Assembly (NCBI GenBank): GCA_015657735.1
Contig: SSSX01000240.1
Span: forward strand, 1 to 11,871
DNA from: Zoogloeaceae bacterium
GTDB lineage: Bacteria > Pseudomonadota > Gammaproteobacteria > Burkholderiales > Rhodocyclaceae
Direction of reading: 5' to 3'
DNA: 11,871 nucleotides
Below, in pieces: positions 1 to 6,955 of this stretch; position 1 is the first letter of the stretch; each line of letters begins with the position of its first letter. The notes beneath the pieces were generated by a model. That model had not been told where the DNA came from. It was given only the letters and a program-made list of their open reading frames with translations, and did no database searches. The position numbers were made by a program, and so were the translations under genes.

Positions 1-60
1 ACGCTTGAACTCCTCGGAGTGGGTGCGACGGGTTCGGCGAGGCTTCGTGACGTTCATGGA

Positions 61-90
61 AGTGTCCACTTCTATTGGCTAGTGGACACT
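61..90. repeat. Perfect 10-bp inverted repeat with 10-bp spacer
   Basis: AGTGTCCACT at 61-70 and its exact reverse complement AGTGGACACT at 81-90 flank a 10-bp spacer (tctattggct). The whole unit is 30 bp and lies about 50 bp beyond the stop codon of the cold-shock-domain gene. There is no T-run on either side, so it is a poor rho-independent terminator. The TGTC...GACA layout echoes the arms of the 47-bp repeats further right, but the sequences are not the same. It could be a protein-binding palindrome, a remnant of paired element ends, or a tiny non-autonomous insert. What is seen is only the symmetry; the role is unknown. Confidence 0.8.
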
Positions 91-137
91 ATGTTTAGCG
101 AGCTAAAGGGCTGGGGGAAGATGGGATGCCCGGGGGC

Positions 138-1145
138 TTACATCTTTACGTGTTTCGGAGCGAAGGGAAGCAGTGGAGCATTCGTGCTCTCAGGGGGGAA
201 TTTTTTCCAGAAGACCGCTAGCGCATTCTTCTCACGATCACGACTGATATCGGACTTCTTGATTGTGGCCAGTGCCTCAGCCTCGTAGCCCGTCAGCGTC
301 GTCAGTTCTATCAATGCTTCCAAATGCTTGTGACAGGGGAGAATCGATCGCAGCGCAACGGCTTCCGCACGAAGCAGAGTCTGGGTGTCGAGCTTGTCGA
401 GCAGAACTGCTTGGACGTCAGGGGTAAGCGCTGCCGTCATTTGCTCGGCAAGTCGCGACAGCGTTTCCGTCGATCCGGTTTTTGCAAGCCGTGTCAGGGC
501 CTCCGTGCGTAACGCCTCGTCTTCGCACGCGGCGAAGAGTGCGAGCAACCGCTGCTCTAGGGGCAGACTTTCAGCGTCACCGCCTGCCCGAACGTAGGCA
601 ACCAACTCATGGTCTTCGATACCATCGAGTACGCGTACTTCTTCCGCTGCCTTCTTGTCGTTACGACGCGTGGTGTGGCGATACAAGACTCGCACCTCTG
701 GGCGCAACTCGTCCCACGGCGATACGACCATGGATCGATGAAAAAACAGGTCGCCGCCCGCGGCCTCGATAAACCCGTATTCGTTCTCTTTACCCGTCTG
801 GTTATTGCGGCCTCCACACCACTTGATCGAGCCGATCCCATATCGTGGTACTTCCTCCCGTGTGGTTGGAGGTCGGGCCGAAGTCGCTGCCGGCCGCGGA
901 GCGGGGGCTGCGGGCGAGCAGGCCTCAACAAGCATCGACCAGCCGTCGCGGTCTTGAGGAACGCCGCGGTGCATGAGCCACTGTGCGAAGCTTTCACCTT
1001 CTATCTTTACATCGGCAGTCGAGACCGCGAGAGTGCTTCCAGCAGCATTCGTGATATCAATGAACCAAGGGCGGTTCTTGTGGATGCCGATGATTGTTGC
1101 CGTTGATCCGTCTTTGAAATGGACTGCTGATCCAATAAGCGTCAT
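138..1145 (-). CDS. Cold-shock-domain protein with helical C-terminal region
   Basis: The 335-residue protein carries a cold-shock nucleic-acid-binding domain at about residues 102-173: IGSIKW for the first strand, then EYGFIEAAGGDLFFHRS, which matches the RNP1 (K/YGFI) and RNP2 (DLFFH) signature of that fold. Ordinary CspA-type proteins are about 70 residues, so this is a fusion. Residues 1-70 form a small beta-rich N-terminal region of unknown type, and a Pro/Ala-rich linker spans about 77-100. Residues 175-310 are predominantly helical with leucine-rich, repeat-like helices, perhaps HEAT-like or a protein-interaction surface. The ATG at 1145 follows an AAGAAG Shine-Dalgarno-like stretch. 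Base composition is visibly less GC-rich than the polymerase gene next door, suggesting a separate origin. RNA or single-stranded DNA binding in the cytoplasm is the family expectation; the specific role is not known. Confidence 0.75.
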   Translation of the reverse strand: MTLIGSAVHFKDGSTATIIGIHKNRPWFIDITNAAGSTLAVSTADVKIEGESFAQWLMHRGVPQDRDGWSMLVEACSPAAPAPRPAATSARPPTTREEVPRYGIGSIKWCGGRNNQTGKENEYGFIEAAGGDLFFHRSMVVSPWDELRPEVRVLYRHTTRRNDKKAAEEVRVLDGIEDHELVAYVRAGGDAESLPLEQRLLALFAACEDEALRTEALTRLAKTGSTETLSRLAEQMTAALTPDVQAVLLDKLDTQTLLRAEAVALRSILPCHKHLEALIELTTLTGYEAEALATIKKSDISRDREKNALAVFWKKFPPESTNAPLLPFAPKHVKM

Positions 1146-1217
1146 TGTTTTCTTCTTGGTGTTGTTCTCGAGTCAGAGTACTCTCGATGATTATGTCTCC
1201 CAGTTTACAGGCGCGCA

Positions 1218-1231
1218 GTTAATTTATTAAC
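1218..1231. promoter_or_regulatory. AT-rich palindrome upstream of the cold-shock-domain gene
   Basis: GTTAAT-TT-ATTAAC is a perfect 6-bp inverted repeat with a 2-bp centre, in an otherwise GC-rich gap (1146-1372) between the start of the cold-shock-domain gene and the end of the polymerase gene. It sits about 75 bp upstream of the ATG at 1145. That distance suits an operator or part of an AT-rich promoter for that gene. No convincing -35/-10 pair could be fixed. Confidence 0.35.
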
Positions 1232-1318
1232 GCACGAATGGCTGTCGAAGGAGTCACCTATGCTATCGACAAACTGCGTGAGCGCTTGAGGCTGCTCACA
1301 GCTCACGTTGCCCCTGTC

Positions 1319-1354
1319 GGGACGCTAGAGGGGGCCGCACTTGGCGTCCCCCTC
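1319..1354. repeat. Overlapping inverted repeats after the polymerase gene
   Basis: Two mutually exclusive stems can form just beyond the polymerase stop codon: GGGACGC (1319-1325) with GCGTCCC (1344-1350), and GAGGGGG (1328-1334) with CCCCCTC (1348-1354). The position about 20 bp after the stop suits transcription termination or mRNA 3'-end protection. No T-run follows on the minus strand, so intrinsic termination would be weak. Alternative pairing is seen directly; function is inferred. Confidence 0.4.
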
Positions 1355-1372
1355 ACTTTCCAAACTGGAGGC

Positions 1373-4300
1373 CTACCCCTTCACCAAAAACCGCCCCATC
1401 TCCAGCTGAGGAAAACGCGCCTTCACGACCGCCAGAAACGCCATCACCTCCGGCGTCGCGGGCGACACATGCTCATGCAACTGCGAGCGCCCGGCGTTCT
1501 TCACGTCATGGACCTTCACCGGGTAGCCCACCTCGGTGAGCCAGGCGGCGCGCTTCGCCTGCGACAGGTCGGCGCCTTCCAGCCCCCAGGCCCGCTGCAC
1601 ATAAGCCGTCAGGAAGGTCCGGATCGCGGTCCCGAGTATCCCGGTCCTCGCCGTCGCGTACACCTGCCCCGTAGGCCCGCGCAGGCGCTTCTGTTGCCCC
1701 TCGCTCTGCCCGTCGGCCTTCACCGTCACGTCTGACGCCGCCTGCAGCGCTTGGAAGCGCGCCCGCCGCTGGTGGTTGCCCGCGTAGAGCCCGTAGAACG
1801 CCTGCCAGTCGCCCCAGTCCGCCATGGTCTTCAAGCAATGGCCCGGCCGCACCCAGTTCCCTTCCTTGTCCTTCTCCCCCTCGCGCCAGCGGTCGAACAG
1901 CATCCGGGCCAGCTCCCCTTCCGCGGCGTTGTCCCACGGCACGGTCGCAAAGGCCAGATGCTCGACGCCGAGCGATTCGATCCGGATCATCCGGGCATCG
2001 ACCGGACGACGCTTGAAGTCGTACTCCATGTTGAGCCGTACCGGCGTATCGACGGTCTGCAGGTCCCAGTCATTGAGCACCATCTCGCCCAGCGACATCA
2101 GCGAGGCGCGCTTGATGATCTGGCCGGGCTGGCGGTTCGCGAGTAGATCCAGCATGAAGCGGTTTTCGGGGCGCATCAGTTCGCGCTCTTTCTCCTCGTC
2201 GCCCTCGGCGCTGTCGAGCGGCATCTTGATGCCGCCCTTGGCCACCACCGGCTCCTGGCCGTCGATCGCAAGCCCCGTGAGCTGCAGGCGGGTCTTGCCC
2301 GCGACGGCCTGCCCGATCAGGTGCTTGAGCTCCGTCATCGCCGTGCCCGGCGCGATCCGATCCACCAGCGCCTGGAAGCGCCGGCACATCGTGCCTGAGA
2401 GGTCGAGCGTCTCGACTGAAACAAGCGCTCCATCAGTGGTCGCAGACACCACCAACGCATCCGCCGGCAGCTTCCAGAGAATCTCGCCGAGTACCGCCCG
2501 GGCGAAGCCCGACACCAGCGCAGCGACCGCGGGCTCCGAGATCCCGGAGGGGCCAATCGCGCGATATTTCAGGTCCTCCATGTCCAGCGCCCGCTTGCCC
2601 TTGAAGCCCTGGCCGGTCTTCCCATACACGCCATTGCCCACCAGCTTCATGAACTGGTGGGGCAGGGACTTCTTGTTGAACTTCAGGCGCATCGCTCGGG
2701 TGTAGATCGAGCCCGACTCAAAAGGCCGGTAGCCCACATCCCCGTGTGACTCCGGGGGAAATTGCATCTCTGTCGCCGGCACGAAGACATCGCCATCCGC
2801 TTCCAGCCACAAGCCCTTGTCGGCGTCCTTCCTGGTCTTCTTCTGCCGCAGGCGCCTGGCGCTCTCCGCGAAGACCGCCGCGCGGTCCTTCCACGGAATC
2901 ACCACCCCGAAGCGGATCGTGATCTCGGCGCCCATCTCCATTGCCAGCTCGATCTCCGGCGCCGTGGCCAGGGCAATGCCGGAGAGGGGATACCACAGCC
3001 CGTACTTCTCCATCATCACCGCCAGGCACGGATACAGCGTTCCTTCCGGAAAGCGGAACTCCACCTCGGCGTAGCCCGCCACATGCCCCCGGAAGCGCTC
3101 CGGGTCGCGGGTGATCTCGATCCGTTCGTAGTCGAGGCACATGATCCCGGCGAGGCTCACCACGTAGCAGGCAGCGAGATCGTGGTCGAACATCCGGTGG
3201 CACGGCTGCGGCATCGGCGTCGGGCCGAACCAGTAGCATTCGTTACGCCCGCCCATATACACGTCGGCGAAGAAGGCCTCGAACCAGCGCCGTACGCGCG
3301 TCGGTACCCGCTGGGTCTTGGAGGTCGGGCGCCCGGTGACCTCGTTCCAGCGCCAGCGCCGGACCTTCTCGAAGTTGAGAGCCACGTCCGGATGCACCCC
3401 GTCGCGCCGCATGCACAACTGCACCAAGCGCACAGACAGGCTGCTCGCCGTCGCCGACAAGCCCTTGATGCCGAGGAAGCGGTCACAGAACCACAGTACC
3501 CACAAGACATAGATAACGGCGATCTCGGCGTCCCGCAACCCGTAGGCTCTGAATATGCCATTAAGATCTCGCTGCAGTCTTCGCATCTGGGATTTGCGGT
3601 AGCCCCGGGGCAGTAGCACCTTGGGCACGTCCAGCCAGTCCCCGAGCTTCGCCAGCGGCGTGCCCGGCGGCGCCAGCCGCGCCGAATCGACGATCCGCAC
3701 CGACAGCACCCGCGGGTCGAAGTCATCGCCCACCACGTAGCGGTAACGGTGCTTGAGCCGCTCTGCCTGCTCTTCCCTGAGGGGCAGCTTCACCTCGGCC
3801 GGGTCGGCGGTCGTCGCGAGGGTGCCATTGACCGCCTGGAGCTGATGGCGGAACTGCTTGAAGTCCCGGAAGACCGAGATATCCGCCCGGGTGAAGTGGC
3901 CACACAGCAAGATTTCGACCGGCCACTCATCGAACACGCACTCGATCTCGGCCTCGTCGAGCAGGTCGTAGAGCGCCTCGGCCAGCGATGGGCGATCCTG
4001 CACGGCGTCCTTGCCCACGAGGTTGATGACCTTGCTGTAGCACAGTCCGGTCGGCCCGACGATGTAGAACTGGACCGACAGCAGCACGTTGCGGCCTTTG
4101 GCCTGATATTCCCATTCGCAATCAAAGCCGACGAAGACCGGCGGGCCGAGGCCTCGGCGCGGAGGAGGGCGTTTGCCATCAGCACCGATACCACCCGTGA
4201 GCGGCTGCGCCATGACGGCTAGTGGTGGTGGCTGCCGGCACGTCGTCAGAAAGCCGTCCAGCTTGACCTGATCGTCGGGTGAGATATCCGATTCGATGGG

Positions 4301-4570
4301 CGGCGGCAACTGCCCGCCTTCGATGGTCAGGGCAACAGAAGAGGCAGTCCCGCGCTGGACGCGGGCCCTCTCCATCAAGGGACGGAACACGCCGTCCAGG
4401 TGAGTCAGGAGCGCATCGAGGTTGGGCCGCGTCGCGGCCGCTGGCTCATCGACGATCAGCTCCATCGCCGTTTCCGCGCCCTTCTTGCGCCTGAAGCGCG
4501 CCCGGCCCTTCCGGGCCTCGACGATGCGTTCGAGCATCGTCGGTTTAGTGTCATTGGTGTCAATTGCCAT
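1373..4570 (-). CDS. Family-B DNA polymerase, protein-primed/primer-independent-like branch
   Basis: A 1065-residue replicative-type polymerase. Counting from the chosen ATG, the exonuclease motifs are Exo I FDCE (D150, E152), Exo II HFTRAD (D230) and Exo III YGLRD (Y343, D347). The YMGGR motif (438-442) is typical of the protein-primed branch. Polymerase motif A is DLAACY (D464, Y469), motif B is KLVGNGVYG (K642, Y649) and motif C is SATTDG (D713), with Thr in place of the first Asp of the usual DTD. The KxY motif appears as KTR. About 145 residues precede Exo I, with a basic helix near residues 19-30, and the A-to-B interval is long (about 170 residues). The start at 4570 was chosen because AAGGGGG lies 10 nt upstream; the longer frame to 4723 would cross a terminator. 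The RBS and start lie inside a 47-bp repeat. Family is sure; priming mode is unknown. Confidence 0.92.
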   Translation of the reverse strand: MAIDTNDTKPTMLERIVEARKGRARFRRKKGAETAMELIVDEPAAATRPNLDALLTHLDGVFRPLMERARVQRGTASSVALTIEGGQLPPPIESDISPDDQVKLDGFLTTCRQPPPLAVMAQPLTGGIGADGKRPPPRRGLGPPVFVGFDCEWEYQAKGRNVLLSVQFYIVGPTGLCYSKVINLVGKDAVQDRPSLAEALYDLLDEAEIECVFDEWPVEILLCGHFTRADISVFRDFKQFRHQLQAVNGTLATTADPAEVKLPLREEQAERLKHRYRYVVGDDFDPRVLSVRIVDSARLAPPGTPLAKLGDWLDVPKVLLPRGYRKSQMRRLQRDLNGIFRAYGLRDAEIAVIYVLWVLWFCDRFLGIKGLSATASSLSVRLVQLCMRRDGVHPDVALNFEKVRRWRWNEVTGRPTSKTQRVPTRVRRWFEAFFADVYMGGRNECYWFGPTPMPQPCHRMFDHDLAACYVVSLAGIMCLDYERIEITRDPERFRGHVAGYAEVEFRFPEGTLYPCLAVMMEKYGLWYPLSGIALATAPEIELAMEMGAEITIRFGVVIPWKDRAAVFAESARRLRQKKTRKDADKGLWLEADGDVFVPATEMQFPPESHGDVGYRPFESGSIYTRAMRLKFNKKSLPHQFMKLVGNGVYGKTGQGFKGKRALDMEDLKYRAIGPSGISEPAVAALVSGFARAVLGEILWKLPADALVVSATTDGALVSVETLDLSGTMCRRFQALVDRIAPGTAMTELKHLIGQAVAGKTRLQLTGLAIDGQEPVVAKGGIKMPLDSAEGDEEKERELMRPENRFMLDLLANRQPGQIIKRASLMSLGEMVLNDWDLQTVDTPVRLNMEYDFKRRPVDARMIRIESLGVEHLAFATVPWDNAAEGELARMLFDRWREGEKDKEGNWVRPGHCLKTMADWGDWQAFYGLYAGNHQRRARFQALQAASDVTVKADGQSEGQQKRLRGPTGQVYATARTGILGTAIRTFLTAYVQRAWGLEGADLSQAKRAAWLTEVGYPVKVHDVKNAGRSQLHEHVSPATPEVMAFLAVVKARFPQLEMGRFLVKG

Positions 4571-4602
4571 ACTACATGGACCCCCTTGCGGAGATTGACA
4601 CC
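4556..4602. repeat. 47-bp repeat, copy 1 (overlaps polymerase start)
   Basis: Arms GGTGTCAAT (4556-4564) and ATTGACACC (4594-4602) are perfect reverse complements around a 29-bp interior with the shared core TACT-n-CAT-nn-ACCCCC. Copies at 8872-8918 and 10722-10768 have identical length and orientation. Across the three copies 18 of 29 interior and 17 of 18 arm positions are invariant. Read on the minus strand, this copy contains AAGGGGG and the polymerase ATG (4568-4570), so the first codons (MAIDT) are encoded by the repeat arm. As RNA the arms could pair and place the RBS and start in the loop. Confidence 0.9.
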
Positions 4603-4655
4603 GGCCGAAGCCATCGCCGACCTGAAGGCCGACGGCCTGACCCCGACCGATGGAC

Positions 4656-4690
4656 AAAAAAAGAGCCGCCCGCCTCAAAAGGCAGACGGC
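4656..4690 (-). terminator. Rho-independent terminator between the small-gene operon and the polymerase
   Basis: Read on the minus strand, GCCGTCTGCC (from 4690) pairs with GGCGGGCGGC (to 4665), giving a 10-bp stem with two G-U pairs and a TTTTGA loop. It is followed by CTC... and a run of seven T (4662-4656). It lies 38-73 bp past the stop of the 88-residue gene and about 85 bp before the polymerase start. Transcripts entering from the small genes would therefore mostly end here, and the polymerase would need its own promoter or readthrough control. Confidence 0.8.
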
Positions 4691-4728
4691 CCGGTCAGGC
4701 ATCGCCGCGACGGACGATGCCACCTGGG

Positions 4729-4995
4729 TCAGTGTGGCGCGGTGGCGCTTTCGGCCGGCTCCTCAAGCTTGAGCATCGACCAGTCCGGCGCAATGCGCCC
4801 GTTGCTCGCCCACACCTTGTCGAGCATCTCGACGACCAGGATCGCGATGGTCTCGTTGGACGTGTGGAGGAAATCCATCATCCGGTCACGCAGGTTGAAC
4901 ACACCCACGCCGCTCGGGTAGGCCTGGAAGCGGCCGATCTGGTGGTACTGGATGACGGTCTTCCCGTTGGGGAAGCGGAAGTTGCGTTGGGCCAT
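4729..4995 (-). CDS. Small unknown protein, 88 residues
   Basis: Not recognised. The ATG at 4995 was chosen over an in-frame upstream start (5079) because AAGGAGAT sits 6 nt before it, a near-ideal ribosome-binding site. The protein begins MAQRNFRFPNGKTVIQYH, a likely short beta hairpin. A region around residues 35-60 (LRDRMMDFLHTSNETIAILVVEMLDKVW) looks helical, and the tail is Glu/Ala-rich. No signal peptide or membrane span is evident. It lies between the acidic 91-residue gene and the polymerase on the same strand, but a terminator separates it from the polymerase. A role as a replication accessory of the element is only guilt by association. Confidence 0.7.
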   Translation of the reverse strand: MAQRNFRFPNGKTVIQYHQIGRFQAYPSGVGVFNLRDRMMDFLHTSNETIAILVVEMLDKVWASNGRIAPDWSMLKLEEPAESATAPH

Positions 4996-5103
4996 GAGGG
5001 ATCTCCTTATAAAATGGCCGTTGTTGTTCGTGGCGGCGGCACCGGCAATCGCCGGCAAGCAAAGACGGTGCTGCCCCACACCTTCTAGCGGGCTGTCTGC
5101 CCG

Positions 5104-5379
5104 TTAAAACTCGTTGTCGATGTAGCGCCGGACCCGGACGGGGCGCGGCATCTTGAAGGTCGTCAGCTTCTGCCGGGCCGGTGCCTGATAGGTCTGGCGA
5201 CTCGGCGTGGACGTGTCGTAATCGTCGGCATCGTCCTCGCTGTAGTCATGTTCGCCCTCGTAGGTGTCGCGGTCTTCGATCTCGCAATCGTCGTCCTCCT
5301 CAGGCGTGTGGTAAGGACCGTCGTAGTAGATGCCGCCGGGCTCCCAATCGCGTTCGTCGTTGTGAATCTCGATGGTCAT
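5104..5379 (-). CDS. Highly acidic small protein, 91 residues
   Basis: Not recognised by family. Residues 1-55 are extremely rich in Asp and Glu (for example PEEDDDCEIED and YSEDDADDYD), while the last 25 residues are basic (FKMPRPVRVRRY), so the molecule is strongly bipolar in charge. The ATG at 5379 has AGGAG about 8 nt upstream. The low-complexity acidic part suggests an intrinsically disordered or DNA-mimic-like protein, or a partner for a basic protein. It is followed by the 88-residue gene after about 108 bp. Its position upstream of a family-B polymerase invites comparison with small replication proteins (terminal protein or ssDNA-binding protein), but no sequence signature supports either. 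Confidence 0.7.
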   Translation of the reverse strand: MTIEIHNDERDWEPGGIYYDGPYHTPEEDDDCEIEDRDTYEGEHDYSEDDADDYDTSTPSRQTYQAPARQKLTTFKMPRPVRVRRYIDNEF

Positions 5380-5450
5380 GGTGCTTCTCCTGAGTAGTGC
5401 CCGGCGCCGGGATTGGCGCCAGGCGGGTGATGAAACGGGTGGCGCTCAAC

Positions 5451-6669
5451 TCACGCCGCAACGAGACGCAGCTCGCGCGGGATCTCAATACAAGGCACTG
5501 AGGGGCAGGGCAGGGCGCGGCGGATCGGACGCTCCGGTTCGGCGGCACGAATCAGATCGCTGACCACATTGACCGCCTGGTGCAGGTGATCGTGGTAGGT
5601 CGCGAGGTAATGTCGCTCCGTCGTCCGGATGCTGCGGTGCCGCAGCAACCGGCTTATGCTAATGACATCAATTCCGCTGCTCGCGGCGAGGCTTGCTGTG
5701 CTCTTTCTGAGCGTGTGAAAGCACGCTGACGGATCGATCCCCGCGTCGGCGAAGACCCGTTTCAGCACCTTGCGGGGCGCACTCATGGGCCCATCGCCGT
5801 GTGCCGCCGGAAACAGCCGGTCGTTGTGGCTCAGCTCCCGCAACCGCTCGATGATCTGGAGGGCGCGTGCTGTCAGCGGGACGATCTCGTTCCCGCCGCC
5901 CTTGGATTCCCGCAGGTTCAGCAGACGCCGCTGCACATCCACGTCCGAGAGCCGGGCATTGAGGGCTTCGCCGATCCGCAGCGCGGTCTCCAGCAATAGT
6001 TCGATCAGGAGGCGAAAGCGCTCCGACTCTGTCCGCAGGCGGGTGAGCAGGCGCTGGACTTCTTCCACCGTCAGCGCCATCGGCGGCGGCGGGTTCTCCC
6101 GCAGTTGCTGCCACCCGTCCAGCGGGTTGTGGTCGATCAGTCCATGCTGTTTCGCCAGCCGGAAGATCGTCCGCAGGGCCATCGCCGCACGGTTGATCGT
6201 CGCCGCCTTCAGACGCTGGCGCCGCCGGGACTTGCCGGGTTTGCGGAGTTCAGTCAGAACCTGCTCCACGTCGAAGGCCGAGATCTCGCCGACCTGCAGC
6301 GCGCCGAGCGGTTCGGCGAAGTACAGGACGTAGCGCGAGACCAGGTCCTTCCACGAGCGCAGGTTCTCCTGGCCCACGGGGTGACGACGGTTTCGACAAA
6401 GGTGTTGAGCACGATCTTCGAGAGGCGGCCGGATTACGCCCGCGCCGGACCGTTTCCCGGTCCCGCTGGGCACGTGCCACCGCTTCCATGTAGGACACCT
6501 CGACGGACGTCCCGTAGGAAATCGACGCCCGCTTGCCCGTCTCCGGGTTGGTGTAGCGGAAGACCCAGTTCCAGGCCCGCGGATCGGTCAGGGACGCGAC
6601 CTACTTGAGGCCGGGGACGCCGGGCGTGGCCCGCTCCTTGGGCCGCGTCGCGCGGCCGGGCTTGAACAT
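5451..6669 (-). pseudogene. Tyrosine recombinase (integrase), broken by amber codon and two frameshifts
   Basis: The catalytic half is intact in the frame ending at 5451. It shows ETALRIGEAL (first Arg), ESKGGG (Lys), CFHTLRKS (His, Arg), LLRHRS (His) and ERHYLATY (nucleophile Tyr), the full R-K-H-R-H-Y set, preceded by a core-binding domain. The N-terminal part is in other frames. WNWVFRYTNPETGKR, resembling a P4-type arm-binding domain, is read in one frame to about 6430. RLSKIVLNTFVETVVTPWA is in a second frame between about 6430 and 6371, and ENLRSWKDLV then resumes in the third. The first frame is open upstream through PGVPGLK but interrupted by TAG at 6601-6603. A start at ATG 6669 would give about 406 residues, the normal length for this family. 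Both shifts act as losses of one base. Real decay or sequencing error are both possible; three lesions favour decay. Confidence 0.75.
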
Positions 6670-6825
6670 GGGCTGATCGCTCCCGCAGGCCCTGGCGATG
6701 TCCGTGACATCCTGGGGGCGACCGTGCCTGGCCTTGAGCGGGATGATCTTCGCGCCGTTGCGAGTCGCTGAATTGTCGTCAGCAGGCTCAACCAGGATGG
6801 GGCGCGGAAGCAGAGTAAGCCGCAT
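6601..6825 (-). CDS. 74-residue open frame leading into the broken integrase
   Basis: This frame starts at ATG 6825, whose A overlaps the end of a 16-residue upstream peptide, and ends at the TAG at 6601-6603. Its last 22 residues (from ATG 6669) are best read as the true N-terminus of the integrase cut off by the amber codon. The first 52 residues (MRLTLLPRPILVEPADD...) have no recognised family. They could be a small separate gene, an upstream leader, or spurious. Translation in the current sequence yields 74 residues whichever is true. Confidence 0.35.
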   Translation of the reverse strand: MRLTLLPRPILVEPADDNSATRNGAKIIPLKARHGRPQDVTDIARACGSDQPMFKPGRATRPKERATPGVPGLK

Positions 6826-6826
6826 C

Positions 6827-6877
6827 TCAATCCGCCCCGCGAGCGGGAGTAAATTTGTTGGGTTTGAAGGTGGTCAT
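6827..6877 (-). CDS. 16-residue leader peptide candidate
   Basis: ATG at 6877 has an AGGAAG site about 10 nt upstream and encodes MTTFKPNKFTPARGAD, then TGA. The next ATG (6825) lies 1 nt after that stop, an arrangement typical of translational coupling. A good promoter lies about 45 bp upstream of the start. It may be a leader peptide, or the original start of a longer gene lost by frameshift. Only the start context and coupling are seen. Confidence 0.35.
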   Translation of the reverse strand: MTTFKPNKFTPARGAD

Positions 6878-6927
6878 GGCGTGGCTTTCTTCCTCGCTGT
6901 GTTGCACTGACGTCCAGCTCGGGCCGA

Positions 6928-6955
6928 ACTATAGGCGAGGAAAAAAGCCATTCAA
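6928..6955 (-). promoter_or_regulatory. Sigma-70-like promoter driving the integrase side
   Basis: On the minus strand, TTGAAT (6955-6950) and TATAGT (6933-6928) are separated by 16 bp, close to the consensus TTGACA/TATAAT. Transcription would start near 6921 and run into the leader peptide at 6877 and the broken integrase, possibly on to the small genes at 5379 and 4995. Confidence 0.55.

Noticed and set aside
1824..3616. Long plus-strand frames across the polymerase gene
   Set aside because: They are antisense to clear family-B polymerase motifs and have no recognisable content or RBS.
4609..4720. Plus-strand protein-like fragment reading EAIADLKADGL near copy 1
   Set aside because: Short, no start context, overlaps a clear minus-strand terminator; probably coincidence.
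4571..4723. Longer polymerase start at 4723
   Set aside because: The extra 51 codons would run through a rho-independent terminator and the 47-bp repeat, and their sequence is not protein-like; ATG 4570 has a good RBS.
5042..5103. Small hairpins between the two small genes
   Set aside because: Stems of only 5 bp without T-runs; not distinguishable from background in GC-rich DNA.
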